Assembly (NCBI GenBank): GCA_025642065.1
Contig: JAODUP010001357.1
Span: 38,501 to 102,500, forward strand
Length of the DNA: 64,000 nucleotides
Direction: 5' to 3'
DNA from: Paralvinella palmiformis
Taxonomy: Eukaryota > Annelida > Polychaeta > Terebellida > Alvinellidae
Shown: positions 1-11,764 of the stretch, piece after piece
How positions within the stretch are numbered: position 1 is the first letter of the stretch
Layout: every line of letters starts with the position of its first letter
Made by a program: the position numbers and the translations under genes
Notes under the pieces: generated by a model
Seen by the model: the letters and a program-made list of their open reading frames with translations, nothing else
Databases searched by the model: none
Told to the model about the DNA's origin: nothing

Positions 1-289
1 AATTACTGTTTATCCGCATACCTTTGTTATTAATTGTATAGCATTATATCAATACATAAACCACAAATACAACTCTATATGTATCGATTAGTTATATTAA
101 GCTAACCTATTTATTCTCGGATCATGTCCTATAGGATGTATTGACTGACTATGTAAAGAGTGTGGTAATTTTTTTTAATAAATATCCATCAATTTACTAC
201 ACAGAGATCAGATATAAACAATTTTAAATCGATGTCTATCAGTTCGTTTAATTTATAAGAATAAACGTTTATTTTTCCTATACAGTAAA

Positions 290-372
290 CCCTGCCTTAT
301 AAGACGGTCCCTTCTGCTAGATCAAAACGGTCTTATAAGGCAAGTGGTCTTATAAGACAGATTGCTAACATC
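290..372. mobile_element. Solo terminal fragment of a pogo/Tigger-like DNA transposon
   Basis: This segment begins CAGTAAACCCTGCCTTATAA and carries the motif GGTCTTATAAG(G/A)C repeatedly, in both orientations. That layout resembles terminal and subterminal repeats of pogo/Tigger elements. No transposase lies beside it, so it is read as a solo end or a MITE remnant. The family is inferred from the look of the repeat only. Confidence 0.35.
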
Positions 373-461
373 AGCCATTTTTGAGAGAATACAATTTAGC
401 GATCTTACATTTATGTATTTATTAGGTACAAACAAGAGAAAAGAACCGTTTTTTGGTGCAA

Positions 462-534
462 TTTAGTATACATAAACACATTTGTATACATAAACACATT
501 TGTATACATAAACACATTAGTATACATAAACACA
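462..534. repeat. 18-bp tandem repeat, four copies
   Basis: Four head-to-tail copies of an 18-19 bp unit, TTTGTATACATAAACACA, with one or two base changes between copies. Confidence 0.9.
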
Positions 535-999
535 AATCGAAAAAACTAATTTTACAAATTACAATATAGTCGATGCTGCCTTAGCTGCGTCGGGCTGTCG
601 TATTGTTGACATAATGTCCGTACACTTGGCCACATCATCCAACAACTATAGGTTTATTGATGTTTTAATTCCTAAAACTTATCTCCTAAACTGGAGAAGA
701 AGAAAATTAAATAAAGACCCCATTCATATAATTATTAAATCATACAGTCGAACACGTGTATCTTCTAATCAGTAACCTATCAGAGCGCCATTATCTAATC
801 TGAAATCATCACTCAGCTTTTAGCATTTATGATTAATTACCCTATGACCTTACTTCGTGTCATATACAGAAGTCAAAGTTATGATATGTCGTTCTAAGAA
901 GAAAATAAAGACCTTTTATATAAAGCCTTCAGTTTCTTTAAATTATATAATTATCATTTTTTTATTTTATTTTATTACATTTTGTATCTGAATGTATCA

Positions 1000-1134
1000 T
1001 CCTCGAGCTACCTCTAAAGGCAATGAAGCGAAGTGAAAGATGAAACAACCTTTAGATATACCAACGCCGAGACTCGAACACTGATGCTAGTGATATGTGG
1101 TCCAACACGCTACCGCTAGACCACGGAGGCGCCC
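1000..1134 (-). mobile_element. tRNA-derived SINE, family 1, copy 1
   Basis: Read on the minus strand from 1134, it starts GGGCGCCTCCGTGGTCTAGC. It has a pol III A box (TGGTCTAGCGG) and a B box (GTTCGAGTC), followed by the family body (AAAGGTTGTTTCATCTTTCA). The same family recurs at 6068, 10431, 47630, 56314 and 56402. Confidence 0.85.
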
Positions 1135-1306
1135 TTACCTAATATTGTTAAACTTGCTGCAAGTAAAGAAATACTTTGTGCAGTTCTTAAAACCGACTTG
1201 TTTAAATTTGCCTATTTCTTTTAATCTATCAACAAATGTATTTATGTGTAGAATGTGCCTGGGTTATATAAACCAGAACCTGTTTTAATTCTCATAATTC
1301 TTCTTC

Positions 1307-1308
<2 letters not shown>

Positions 1309-1349
<41 letters not shown>
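1309..1349. repeat. (TTA)n microsatellite
   Basis: About 41 bp of nearly perfect TTA repeats. Confidence 0.95.
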
Positions 1350-1458
1350 CTAACGTATAATATTGTTATGTTTTAACACTGCGAAACTATCAAAATTACG
1401 AGCCGTACTCTTATTGAGAAAAAGGTATTTTACTACATAAGGCACTCTTTTATATACA

Positions 1459-1460
<2 letters not shown>

Positions 1461-1509
<49 letters not shown>
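1461..1509. repeat. (TG)n microsatellite
   Basis: About 49 bp of uninterrupted TG dinucleotides. Confidence 0.97.
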
Positions 1510-1510
<1 letters not shown>

Positions 1511-1740
1511 CGTGTTACTATATTTCCCATTTCAAGTACACACACATATTTCCAGGCTAACCGTCAATGTTTCTCGGTGATAGACTCAGTTTAATCTTTA
1601 TATTACCATAATTGTATTTACTTGTGATAGTTATTTCGGATAAGAAATAGTCTCCAATTATTATATGTACATTAATCAGCTAAATGATTCGGTCTGTTGT
1701 AATGACATTATATGATGACATCGGACGATTTGTTTGATAT

Positions 1741-2236
1741 ACTGCAACTGTTACTGCTGCTGCTGCTACTACTACAACTACTGGTGCTAGTTCTACAGCA
1801 ACAACAACTGCTGCTGCTGCTGCTACAACTACTGGTGCTAGTTCTACAACAACAACAACTGCTGCTTCTACTACTACAACTACTGGTGCTAGTTCTACAA
1901 CAACAACAACTGCTGCTGCTACTACTACAACTACTGGTGCTAGTTCTACAACAACAACAACAACTGCTGCTGCTGCTGCTACAACTACTGGTGTTAGTTC
2001 TACAACAACAACAACTGCTGCTGCTGCTACAACTACTGGTGCTAGTTCTACAACAACAACAACTGCTGCTGCTACTACTATAACTACTGGTGCTAGTTCT
2101 ACAACAACAACAACTGCTGCTGCTGCTGCTGCTACAACTACTCGTGTTAGTTCTACAACAACAACAACAACTGCTGCTGCTACTGCTACAACTACTGGTG
2201 CTAGTTCTACAACAACAACAACTATTACTACTGTTA
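1741..2236. repeat. Triplet-built minisatellite, nine units of about 48-54 bp
   Basis: Nine copies of a compound unit containing GGTGCTAGTTCTACAACAAC followed by GCT triplets. Unit lengths differ only by whole triplets (ACA, GCT or ACT), so the array stays open in several frames. One plus frame reads as a Thr/Ser/Ala-rich mucin-like repeat (GASSTTTTTAA). That frame has no ATG in front (TGA at about 1735), no splice site I can defend, and ends in a Leu/Val run made of CTA triplets. Triplet slippage explains it without coding. Confidence 0.85.
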
Positions 2237-2404
2237 ATACTACTACTACTATTGTTGCTGTGCTGCTGCTGGTGTTGGTGTTGCTACTACTACAATTACT
2301 ACTACTAGTAGTGCTACTATTACCCTTATTTCTACTATTACAACCAATACTACTACTACTACTAGTACCAATTATTATCATAGCAACAGCTGGTGGATTT
2401 GTAC

Positions 2405-2602
2405 ATTAGAAACGTAGTAGTAGTTGTAGTAGTAGTATTAGTAGTATTAGCATTAGTAGTTGTGGTAGTAGTAGCAGTAGTGGTGATAGTAGTAGTAGTA
2501 GTAGTAGTAGTAGCAGCAGTAGTGGTAGTGGTGATAGTAATAGTGGTTGTAGTAGTAGTAGCAGTTGTGGTGATGGTGATAGTAGTAGTAGTAGTAGTAA
2601 TG
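2405..2602. repeat. (GTA)n-type imperfect trinucleotide repeat
   Basis: About 200 bp of GTA/AGT/TGG triplets. The polyvaline frames through it are artefacts of the repeat. Confidence 0.9.
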
Positions 2603-2964
2603 TGGAGGCAACAAGTCTATAACACTTAAAGAAACAATTACTATTGATGATTAAGTTAAAATTCTTTCCAAGAATTACGATTTAGACTTCGTCTGACAAC
2701 TGGATGTAAACATTCTGTTGACGTGTTCCTATTCTGAGACACAAAACGTAAAGTGTCCATCTAAATAAACACAATATGTGTCACGTGTCACGATCTAGAG
2801 AGTATATAGGTTAACTTCAAAGTCTCATCTGTGTTATATAATCAGACCGCTTATAACAAAGCGAAGAAAAATAACATAGCAGCAATAACATAGCAACAGT
2901 AACATAGCAGCTAAAATAATCAGAATTAAATATAGGCCTGGTTTCTGTATACACACGTAGATCC

Positions 2965-3020
<56 letters not shown>
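2965..3020. repeat. (AT)n(GT)n compound microsatellite
   Basis: AT dinucleotides from 2965 to 2991 pass directly into GT dinucleotides up to 3020. Confidence 0.95.
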
Positions 3021-3023
<3 letters not shown>

Positions 3024-3538
3024 GTGATACATTATCCTTAAGTTACAGAGAGAGAGAAAAACTCGGATTGGGACTCTTGACCCAGCTTCGTGTACGCGCA
3101 CGCAGTCTGAGATCCAGAAAACAAGCTGCGTACAAATAGAAATTCTTATCCCGTCTCATAGTTCCGTTTCAAGATTCAGGCCGTAACACTTCAATCCGTC
3201 GTGGATGGAAATTTGGTAAACATCATTTATCACTTTTATTACGTTCAGGATCATCACCACCGCGCTCCGTCTTCCAACGTATACATTATGGAAACAGATT
3301 AATCCTGAAAAGCTATCTACTTAAAATAAATCTTTATTTTAAATAAATATATAATAAATAAAGTCTGTATGTACGTTCGTTGATGTATAAACAACAAGTT
3401 GTAAACTCTCTTCATTCATATCAATACACTATGAAGATCCTATTTGACTTACAATCTCCATAAAATATTTAAATCATAAATTGAATTTATTTTGTTAAAT
3501 GTTTGTATGGCTTGTATTTTTTAATTCATAATTTTATT

Positions 3539-3541
<3 letters not shown>

Positions 3542-3578
<37 letters not shown>
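3542..3578. repeat. (AT)n(GT)n microsatellite
   Basis: AT dinucleotides followed by a short GT run. Confidence 0.9.
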
Positions 3579-3579
<1 letters not shown>

Positions 3580-3616
3580 TCCATTTTAGTTAGTAATTTC
3601 ATTGTACAGTACATTT

Positions 3617-3836
3617 ACATCATCATCATCGTCATCAACAACAACAACATCATCATCATTATCATCATCATCATCAACACCCGCAACAATAACATTACTA
3701 TCAGCACCACAAACAAAACCATGCCATCATAATCATCATCATTATCATCATTATCATCACCATCACCAATCACCACTAACAATGACACCATCTTCATCAT
3801 CATCATTTTGATCATCATCATCATCATCATTATTAT
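3617..3836. repeat. (CAT)n imperfect trinucleotide repeat
   Basis: About 220 bp of CAT/ATC triplets with interruptions. Apparent poly-Ser, poly-His and poly-Met frames here come from the repeat. Confidence 0.9.
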
Positions 3837-3889
3837 GTCTGTCAGACCCCCGATTCCGCCCACTAATGGACCATCATCCATCATCAGTT

Positions 3890-3995
3890 GATACGTTATA
3901 GGGCCGTATTACTTACTATCCAATGGTTGTACTCGAACCCAAGAATCTCTCGGTGTCTAGTCAACCTCTATAACCGCTGAGCCACAACCACTCTT
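3890..3995 (-). mobile_element. tRNA-like SINE head, different family
   Basis: On the minus strand there is an A-box-like TGGCTCAGCGG and, about 45 nt on, a B-box-like GGGTTCGAGTAC. The spacing is tRNA-like, but the ends do not form a clear acceptor stem. It is read as a SINE or tRNA pseudogene head. Confidence 0.45.
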
Positions 3996-4229
3996 TTTTT
4001 GTTTATGACGTCATCGTGTTTAGATGGTAGTGGGGTAATCTGGTTAGTGTCAGTTACAAGGTTACGGCAAGTGAAAATAATATTGACAAATAATATTGTC
4101 TTTACTCTCCAAATAATAAATGTTGTAGGCTATCGTCGTCCAAATTTGTTTGTTTGTTTGTTGATTTTACTTTCCTAAACTATGTCGATCTCGATATATA
4201 TTTATATTAAACCACGATAGAATAAAACG

Positions 4230-4266
4230 TACACGCACACACACGCGCACACGTACACACACACAC

Positions 4267-4312
<46 letters not shown>
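4230..4312. repeat. (AC)n(AT)n compound microsatellite
   Basis: AC dinucleotides with CG interruptions pass into AT dinucleotides. Confidence 0.95.
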
Positions 4313-4316
<4 letters not shown>

Positions 4317-5116
4317 GCACTCTTCCACGAAGACTTTCTCAAATTGTTGTATATTAATATATTTTATCGGAGGGAAACTATACATCTCAATTATGAAATG
4401 ATTCTTATTTTAAAAGAGGAGGGGGGAGTTTTGTTTTGAAGGTGTCAATCATTTTACACCTGATGGTTTTATCTGTCTATAATTCTCTACAATCTTTCGG
4501 AACCAATAAAGAGTATAGGCACCGATAAATATATATCGTGTTGCGTGAACTGAATACAAAGGTTTATGAAAAGGGAGAAGGGTGACAGTTATTTTAGTAA
4601 AACAATTATTATCTGTAATATGGGACTGGGTGTTATAACACAATATTATTCTGTTAAAGTATGGACGGGGCAAAATGATAACAAATTAATCCGTTAATCG
4701 TATCAAACCCACATCTGTTTAATGTTTTCTGACATGAAATATGCCACGAACGACTTCTAACATTAAACACAAGTCAAATTACGGCCATATCGGGTTTCAT
4801 AAGTCACTCTATTCAACATTTTGACTATTACTGGTGCACTTTTTATATTTGATGTTTGTATAGTAACTTTGGTTACACGCCAAATATGTATCATCGCCGT
4901 CTGGTTTGAACGTGATTCAGCACTTTTGAAGACATACATTATTATATCAATTGTGGCTGTGCTAGATTATAGATAATAGTCTTTTATAATCGAGAAAAAT
5001 AGCCCAGATAAGTTACGATACGTGGATCATAATTACATTCAGGCTATGAACAATTTGTTTTCTGGTCGAGGCTATTTATCACAATATCAACGACACATAG
5101 CTATTTCATTTAGAAG

Positions 5117-5117
<1 letters not shown>

Positions 5118-5153
<36 letters not shown>

Positions 5154-5172
5154 GGGTGTGTGTGTGTGTGTC
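5118..5172. repeat. (TG)n microsatellite
   Basis: A TG run interrupted once by CGGG. Confidence 0.95.
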
Positions 5173-5185
5173 GGGTAATATTTTC

Positions 5186-5261
5186 ATTACCTGAAATATT
5201 CAGGTAATACGTCTATTGCTAACTGAGATTTAATACAGATTACCTGAAAATGTCAGGTAAT
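5186..5261 (+). mobile_element. Palindromic MITE-like element, copy 1
   Basis: Two near-palindromic 23-mers (ATTACCTGAAATATTCAGGT plus AAT at 5186-5208, and a variant at 5239-5261) flank a core containing GCTAACTGAGATTTAATACA. The whole module recurs in inverted orientation at 37938-38013, with a 25-nt identical core. No coding capacity. It is read as a short non-autonomous element. Confidence 0.65.
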
Positions 5262-5297
5262 GTACCTGTTACCTGATTTTATAGTTTAAATGTAATA

Positions 5298-5356
5298 CAC
5301 ACACACAAACACACACACACACACACACAAACATATATATATATATATATATATAT
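5298..5356. repeat. (AC)n(AT)n compound microsatellite
   Basis: AC repeats with AAAC interruptions, then AT repeats. Confidence 0.93.
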
Positions 5357-5552
5357 GATCATATTATGTACAAACTATAAAACGAAGTACCCAAGATACA
5401 ATAATAAACGAATGATTTAGAAGACAAGTTATATAACACATGTATAATATTAATTCATACGTAATGGAGTTTTGTGATCATGATTAGGTACTTATATATA
5501 TTCAGACATCATGAATTATGCATGTGTTACCCTGCCCCCTCTGTGCGGGCGC

Positions 5553-5570
5553 GCGCGCGGGCCCGCGCGC
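5553..5570. repeat. Perfect 18-bp GC palindrome
   Basis: GCGCGCGGGCCCGCGCGC equals its own reverse complement. It sits in a 30-bp all-GC patch in otherwise AT-rich DNA. Confidence 0.9.
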
Positions 5571-5885
5571 TTTACCAGTGCGTGAAAGGAGACTAGTACA
5601 GAGCATAGCCAATCACGGGAATGCGATCTCTGGACGATTCATCACGGATTGATTCCATAACAGCGATTTATCACGCTGAGATATGTCTAATGTATCAGCA
5701 GTTCTTAAGCCGTTGTGTATTAAAACAACTCCCAGAAGATACTGTTCAGGTCAAAACACGATAACCTTGAGAATGTCTCCGTTAACATATAACTTTATTT
5801 ATAATATTTTTGTAGACTGTATTTAAAAAAATCTTCTTGGTCGTTTTATCAGGTTAATGAACTGTAGACCAGTAAGCTGAAGTAT

Positions 5886-5888
<3 letters not shown>

Positions 5889-5920
<32 letters not shown>
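5889..5920. repeat. (AT)n microsatellite
   Basis: About 32 bp of AT dinucleotides. Confidence 0.95.
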
Positions 5921-5928
<8 letters not shown>

Positions 5929-6067
5929 AAACATATTTAAAGGAAACAAATTTGCCACGATAGACTGTTCCTTTATCGACCAATGTGTGTTCTCACTGAC
6001 CTATATATAGGTCAGTGGTGTTTATAATGACATTCTGACCGGAATATTCGCTTCGTCTATGTACAAG

Positions 6068-6255
6068 GGGCGCCTCCGTGGTCTAGCGGTAGCGTGTTGG
6101 ACCACAGATCACTACCACCCGTGTTCGAATCCCGGCGTGGGCACATCTGAAGGTTGTTTCGTTCTTTCACTTCATCTCATCACATTTGGAGGTCGCTCGG
6201 CCCATTTAGCCTACCTTGTGCACAAAGTGGCCGTAAAACATCAATCATCATTATG
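6068..6255 (+). mobile_element. tRNA-derived SINE, family 1, full-length copy
   Basis: This is the best-preserved copy. The head GGGCGCCTCCGTGGTCTAGC holds the A box and the B box is GTTCGAATCCC. The body (GAAGGTTGTTTCGTTCTTTC), a GGCCCATTTAGCCTACC segment and the 3' end CGTAAAACATCAATCATCAT all match the copies at 47.6 and 56.4 kb. It has no reading frame of its own. Confidence 0.9.
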
Positions 6256-6259
6256 TACA

Positions 6260-7607
6260 AATTTTGTTTGAAAGGAAGTATCTCGTATACGACGCTAGTT
6301 TCGGAAATTGCGTACCATCTAGAAAAGACAAACACAGACACTACCAACCAAAACACACTGTTCATAGCACAAATGTAACCTGATAAATAACCACACGTCA
6401 GGTCAATTTCAACCTATGTGTTCACGAAAACTCATGAAAATAATATAAAAATCTAGTCGAATTTTAGAATTATAAAAGAATAAATATTGTTTGATAGGAT
6501 AATTAGTGAAGAGCATTTGTATATTAGGTGTAGCAAAACAATCAAGATAGATAAATCACCAGATTCATTGTATGCCTTTTTAAATAATTATTTTGCTATG
6601 TTCTATGAATCGAGGACATCGGGCTCCATTTATAATTTGATAATAGTACACTTTTGTGGTGTACTCCGGCAAGTAACCGGATGATAAATGCATAAATATC
6701 TATCACATGTGGTATTCTGTTCTTTCACCATTTAAACCGCCATCTATAAAATCTCTTCGGCAGCACCTGGATGAGGTTAAACAACAGAACGGCAAGTAGA
6801 CGGTTGCTGAAGAGGTAAAAGACGGCTACATATTATTACCACATATTCGTGGATGGAACATCCTAGAGATACAATATCCACTTTGATTCGATGTGACGAC
6901 CTTGAAGTTTGAAGTGTACGGTACAGTCCACTACCAAATTAACTATGGGAATATCCCTGGACGACTTCTAAAAAATGTCTGATGAATACTGTCAGATGAC
7001 ACACTCGATGACAATAAAGATGAATTAGTTGATGTATAGTTCCTATGACAAGATCCTGGGTCATCGAATACTCATTTCGTGTTATCATTTTGGGTCTCAA
7101 TAATTCAGCGATATCAGATTGTTAAAAATACTAATTACGAAAATATAGCACAACTAATATATAAAATGGAATCGTTATGATATTTGCGGCCTCCTAGTAA
7201 GTCTGGGCGTGTAACATCCTCCAGAACAACGGAAGTCACGAATATATTAATGGGGGAATTTTGATGTTTGGGATATTCCCTCGGGAAAAAAGCCCCATGG
7301 AACCTAACATGTAGTTTTGCAGCACTGTACTCCATGCGCCCATTTAAGTGAGGGGATGTGATATTTAAGGTATATAGAAACTCACAATGAGGCACATCTA
7401 CAGACAGACATACAGACAAACGTTTTTCTATCAGAGAATTTAAAGTTCATATCCTTTTTTTAGTAAGATAACAGAAATTACGAATGAAAATAGTAAACTT
7501 ATTGATACTGTATTTGTTATTGATGAAAATGAAAAGAGGGGGAGGTGTTTTTGTGTCTTCACATTTACAGCTGATTATATTCTTTCGCTGTACTAAGATT
7601 ATATTAG

Positions 7608-7610
<3 letters not shown>
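6260..7610. other. Non-coding stretch
   Basis: Only short, unrecognisable frames occur here. I see no domain, splice-consistent exon or terminal repeat. Confidence 0.5.

Positions 7611-7658
<48 letters not shown>
7611..7658. repeat. (AT)n microsatellite
   Basis: About 48 bp of AT dinucleotides. Confidence 0.97.
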
Positions 7659-7659
<1 letters not shown>

Positions 7660-7663
<4 letters not shown>

Positions 7664-9290
7664 ACAATTAATAGAATGAGACGTTTAAAACATAAATAAT
7701 ATTTCGTGCATTGTCATTTAGAAATTGTCCCAAAACTTTGGACATTTGGCAGCACCTATTACTAAGACCTACAACAGTACTGGGGCAATGTGAAATTGTA
7801 GATGAGAGCAATAAACCGAGACCTTTGAATGAAACATGCTAATTAGGCTTTCATCCTGCAGTGGACTGATCATGGCTGAAGACGATGATGATGATGATGA
7901 TTACTAAGAAGGTATGGAATCGTTATTGAACCAGTTCAAAAACACTTTTATATCACCAAATACGAAAGAAGAAATGTCATATTTCAGACCTTGTTAGATT
8001 TAGTCGTCAAAATGATCTAATCGATTTAACATCGTTAATTTTTTGAAACCGTAACCGGTTATTATTGATTGGTTTTCGTTGGCATGAACGTCTGACAACC
8101 TCGATATGTAGGTAATTATGTCCTATTCGACTAAACATAATATGTCTAAAGATAACATAACAATATGTTATGGCATTTTTTATATGTGTAAGGAAAACAG
8201 TTTTGAACCAAGACTAAGATGGGGGGGGGGGGGATTCCGTGGGGCGAACGTTCAGTACTGCGTTCGTGTTAGCATATGGCGGTTTTCTTGTGTATTATGA
8301 AATTAATTCTGATTTTTGTTTTGAAAATGTGTCATTCACTGGAAAGAAAGGGGAAAAAACGAGAAAAAAGTAATAAAGTGTCCTTACTAGCAGAAGCTAT
8401 TCAAATAATATGTCTGTAAAAACAATAATAGATTTCAACGATAGTTATTATTTATCTGTGAAAGCGATCTTGAACAGGTGTGTTTTTAGAAGAGATTTTA
8501 ACTTTTCAAGAGACGACCTATTTCTAATATCTGCCGGCAACTTATTCCACAAAGTGTGGGGGGGGGCTGTGACACTAAACGCACAACCACCGCATGATTT
8601 GAACCGAGACACCGTTACCTACAATATTATCTAACTAGATTACCTGAATTTTCGGGATGACTTTCTAAAGGACACCAGTACACACAGGTATTCAGATGCC
8701 GTGTCATGATATTAATAAGAATGAAGTAAAAACGGCTGAAATGACAGGTATTGTTGTGACTGGCTGACTATCTCAGTAAAGAAAACACAGATGGCTCAAA
8801 CCGAACTATATATAGTCCGGAAAGAGAATGCTAAGAGGTGGCGGTGATTGGTGGATCAAAAGCCAACCCCTCGAAAGTTGGCTATGAAAGTGTCTGGAGT
8901 TCTGTCAAGGTAAACTTCTAACAGGACATTCAGTCAGTTGATTATCACGATTTATTGAACATCATACACATATACTCTGTCATATACTATATCACAAACT
9001 ATTACAATATTAAAAAGTAAACCGTATGAAGTAAAATGCTTACACTGAAGGCTTTCTCCTTTTTAGGTCATTTTAAGTGGGGGTTTGTATACTTGACACC
9101 GAACAGAGAATATGTTTCATTTAAACGTATTTGTGTCAGGTAATGCAGTTAGCACTTGACTTTCACTGGAGTGGTTTATCTTGAAATCCTAATAATGAAG
9201 CTTCAATTAAGAGCGGTTCGTAATTCATTGGCAAAACCGTCTTTTGTTTGTCTATAATTTCCAATCAAAGCCAAAATAGTTCTATACCTC
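7660..9290. other. Non-coding stretch with a 13-G run
   Basis: No supported gene. There is a 13-base G run at 8221-8233. A plus frame around 8440-8600 looks weakly protein-like but has no start, splice or family match that I can defend. Confidence 0.5.
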
Positions 9291-9295
9291 AACCA

Positions 9296-9301
9296 TTTAT
9301 T
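9296..9301 (-). terminator. Putative polyadenylation signal of the GST gene
   Basis: AATAAA on the minus strand, about 55 nt beyond the GST stop codon at 9356. It is well placed for the gene's poly(A) signal. Confidence 0.55.
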
Positions 9302-9355
9302 ATATCCAGTATATAACCGTAGATTTAAAGCCAGTCATAAACAGATATGTTTATG

Positions 9356-10877
9356 TTATATCTCAGTAGTTGGTCGTTTGGCGATCCATTTCGCAATTCG
9401 TTTGTTGCCCTTCTCCACACGCTCTCTGAGGGCAGCGATTTTGGGAAATTTACTCCAGTCTAGGTTACTGTCGTTGGCAGAATAATCTATCAGGATGCAG
9501 AACCACATATCAGCTACCGTAAGCTGCGAAGAGATATAATTATATGTATTTTAAATGGTTGGCAATGGAAATGGATGGACACGAAGTAAAAACATATTTA
9601 CTGATCTCCCTCTTAATATAATGAACGTGTTTAATTGGGAAAAGGCGTTTTAAAGGTATCGTAGAAATAAGGTTTCTTTCACTATTTGCCTACCCCATCA
9701 CCGACAAAGTAACCGTCGCCATTTTTGTTAGACTTGAGAAGATTCTCAAATTTGGCAAAATACTGGTCTCGCTCACCATCTTCCCATCTCTTCTTTGCTT
9801 CTTCCTGTTGATGATGTTAGTAGAAATCTCTTATCACTTTCGATTGGAACGTTTGTCCACTAAGGGCTAGCCTCAAATCTGTAACACACATACGCGCACA
9901 TAGGCGCATACACATACACACGCACGCACAACATACTCACATAGAACAACAACAATAACCATTCTGACCAAACCAAAATATGTTGACAAATTGACCACAA
10001 AAAGTAACAACATTATTGCAAATATTACTGCAGCGAAAAGCCATGCAGTGGACATCATGTGACATCTAACTTACTGGGGGGGGGGGGGACAACGATTACA
10101 TTATATCAGAAAAGGTAAAATATTAATTAAAATACCTGTTTTCGGGATGTATCTGGTCATCGTATCTACAGAGAACGTTCGTTACCATAACGACTACTAA
10201 TACAAATCGTATCTAGTATGAATCTGTGTATAATTACAGGCGGGTAATAGACCTTTCGGTTGACCTTAAAGAATCATCGGGTAGCCCGGATGTCGGGATG
10301 TTGAATGTGGGATGAGCAACCCCGAGCTTGATTAAAGATATACATGCAGTATATTAAGTTTCGTTGCCGTTATTTAAAGCACTCACACAACATTTTCGTT
10401 GAGTTTGATGTATGTCTGGTGAATCTATATGGGCCACCATAGACTTGTATAGTTGGGGTTCAAATCCAGGCCCGCCCACGTTTAAAGGGTGTTTCATCTT
10501 TCACCTCGCCTCATTACGATTGGAAGTTGCTTGGCCGTTTTAGATTACCATGTGCATGACTTTGGCCATAAAGCGATATTTCGCATTTTTTTTCCAATAG
10601 ATTAGGACCAGTCGTAATCAAATAACAGAAGCGAGTGTCCAACAACATATTATAGCATACCTTTGTTTTGTCATCGCGTAACAAGAATTCTACAATTGTT
10701 GGAAGCATATCATAATGACAACACTCCAGTACCATGTTGCATTTCGCTTCTTCGTATTCGTCTTTTCCCATGAAGCCTGCAACACGGTTACAATGGAACC
10801 GAATCTGCATGAATGTGCTATTAATATATTTCAATGAACAACAAATAGGTCTTTGATAGACACGCGCGTGCGTGCGC

Positions 10878-10909
<32 letters not shown>

Positions 10910-11760
10910 AGGGGCGTACATGATATTAAAATGCCAGGCAGCAATTGTAAATCTGACATCTAAATATTTTCATACAAACCAAATCGTTTGGCCAAGAATT
11001 TGGCAATGGTCAGGGTTTGTCCTAACATAAAGCTATCGTCAACGGTTAATATTGGAATCTGGCCAAAGGGAGTGTCTGAAAATAAAATAAAAACTTAGAT
11101 ATTAAAAATGTAATATAATATTGCATAACACCATGATAGTTAAATGTTTGTGTTGCAATTGTATAACACATATTTGTGTGTTTATTAAAAGGGGTTAATG
11201 ACAATAGTTCTCCAGGTAAAGCATCAATAGACTGAATGTCGAAACATTTCTGTAAAATGTGTGGCATGTTTTTTAATATTATTTTTCTTAAGCCAAAAAA
11301 GACATAACATAATTTTAGCCACCGAAGTATATGAAGTATAGTTTTAACCACTTGAACTGAAACTAAGGTATAGTTCTAACTGGAAAAAAAAATGGGTAAA
11401 GACCTACGTGTTACATTTTATTTATAATCAAATGATGGCTAACAAAATAGGATAGCTATTTTTCTTGTTGCATGATATTTGCCATGTCCACACAACAGCG
11501 AATAGCTTCCATAATTGATATTGGCCAGGTGAAAACTGAGGCGCCACTGTCCGTTGTTCTATTGAAAGCGTCTTCACCGGTTTGTCGTAATTTATTGATA
11601 GAGGATGGAACCAAATCCCGAACGTACTTGGTTTAATCACCGCCCACTCTTCAAACGTCAACCTCTTATCTTCATATTCTTGTCCCGCTGCCGCAAACAA
11701 CCACCGGGCTAGTTCGGCTCTTCCTTTGGCATCGAAGTACATCAACTGATATTTAGGCAT
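9356..11760 (-). CDS. Sigma-class glutathione S-transferase, complete, five exons
   Basis: A cytosolic enzyme that joins glutathione to electrophiles; sigma-class members can also isomerise prostaglandin H2. Coding exons are 11628-11760, 10980-11075, 10661-10776, 9694-9804 and 9356-9523. Every intron is GT-AG and the phases join exactly, giving 624 nt and 207 aa, normal for the class. Exon 1 starts MPKYQLMYFDAKGRAE, with the catalytic Tyr at residue 8 and the conserved GRAE. Exon 2 gives TPFGQIPIL with the cis-Pro, then GQTLTIAKFLA, where Gln64-Thr65 replaces the usual Gln-Ser that contacts glutathione. Exon 5 carries the C-terminal LTVADMW helix motif. Start ATG at 11758-11760; stop TAA at 9356-9358. 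Class assignment rests on residue patterns. Nothing in it looks broken. Confidence 0.93.
10076..10088. repeat. 13-bp G homopolymer
   Basis: Uninterrupted run of 13 G in the fourth GST intron. Similar runs are at 8221-8233 (13 G) and 18830-18841 (12 G). Confidence 0.95.
10431..10590 (+). mobile_element. tRNA-derived SINE, family 1, diverged copy
   Basis: The B box GGGTTCAAATCC, the body motif GGGTGTTTCATCTTTCACCT and the later TGGCCATAAAGCG match the family, but the A-box part of the head is damaged. It lies in the fourth GST intron. Confidence 0.7.
10877..10914. repeat. (GA)n microsatellite
   Basis: About 38 bp of GA with GGGA interruptions, in the third GST intron, near its 5' end as transcribed (minus strand). 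Confidence 0.93.
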
Positions 11761-11764
11761 AGCT

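Noticed and set aside
462..534. CRISPR-like array
   Set aside because: Units are contiguous without spacers; simple tandem repeat in a eukaryotic genome.
1680..2629. Long polyvaline, polyleucine and glutamine-leucine frames
   Set aside because: They arise from triplet repeats; no start, splice or normal composition.
3602..3884. Poly-Ser/His and poly-Met frames
   Set aside because: Translations of the CAT repeat.
7135..7419. 94-aa minus-strand frame
   Set aside because: Reads fairly protein-like, but no family, splice partner or second copy supports it.
8410..8634. Plus frame with VFRRDFNFSRDDLFLISAGN
   Set aside because: Seemed like a repeat-derived phrase; interrupted by a G run and not assignable.
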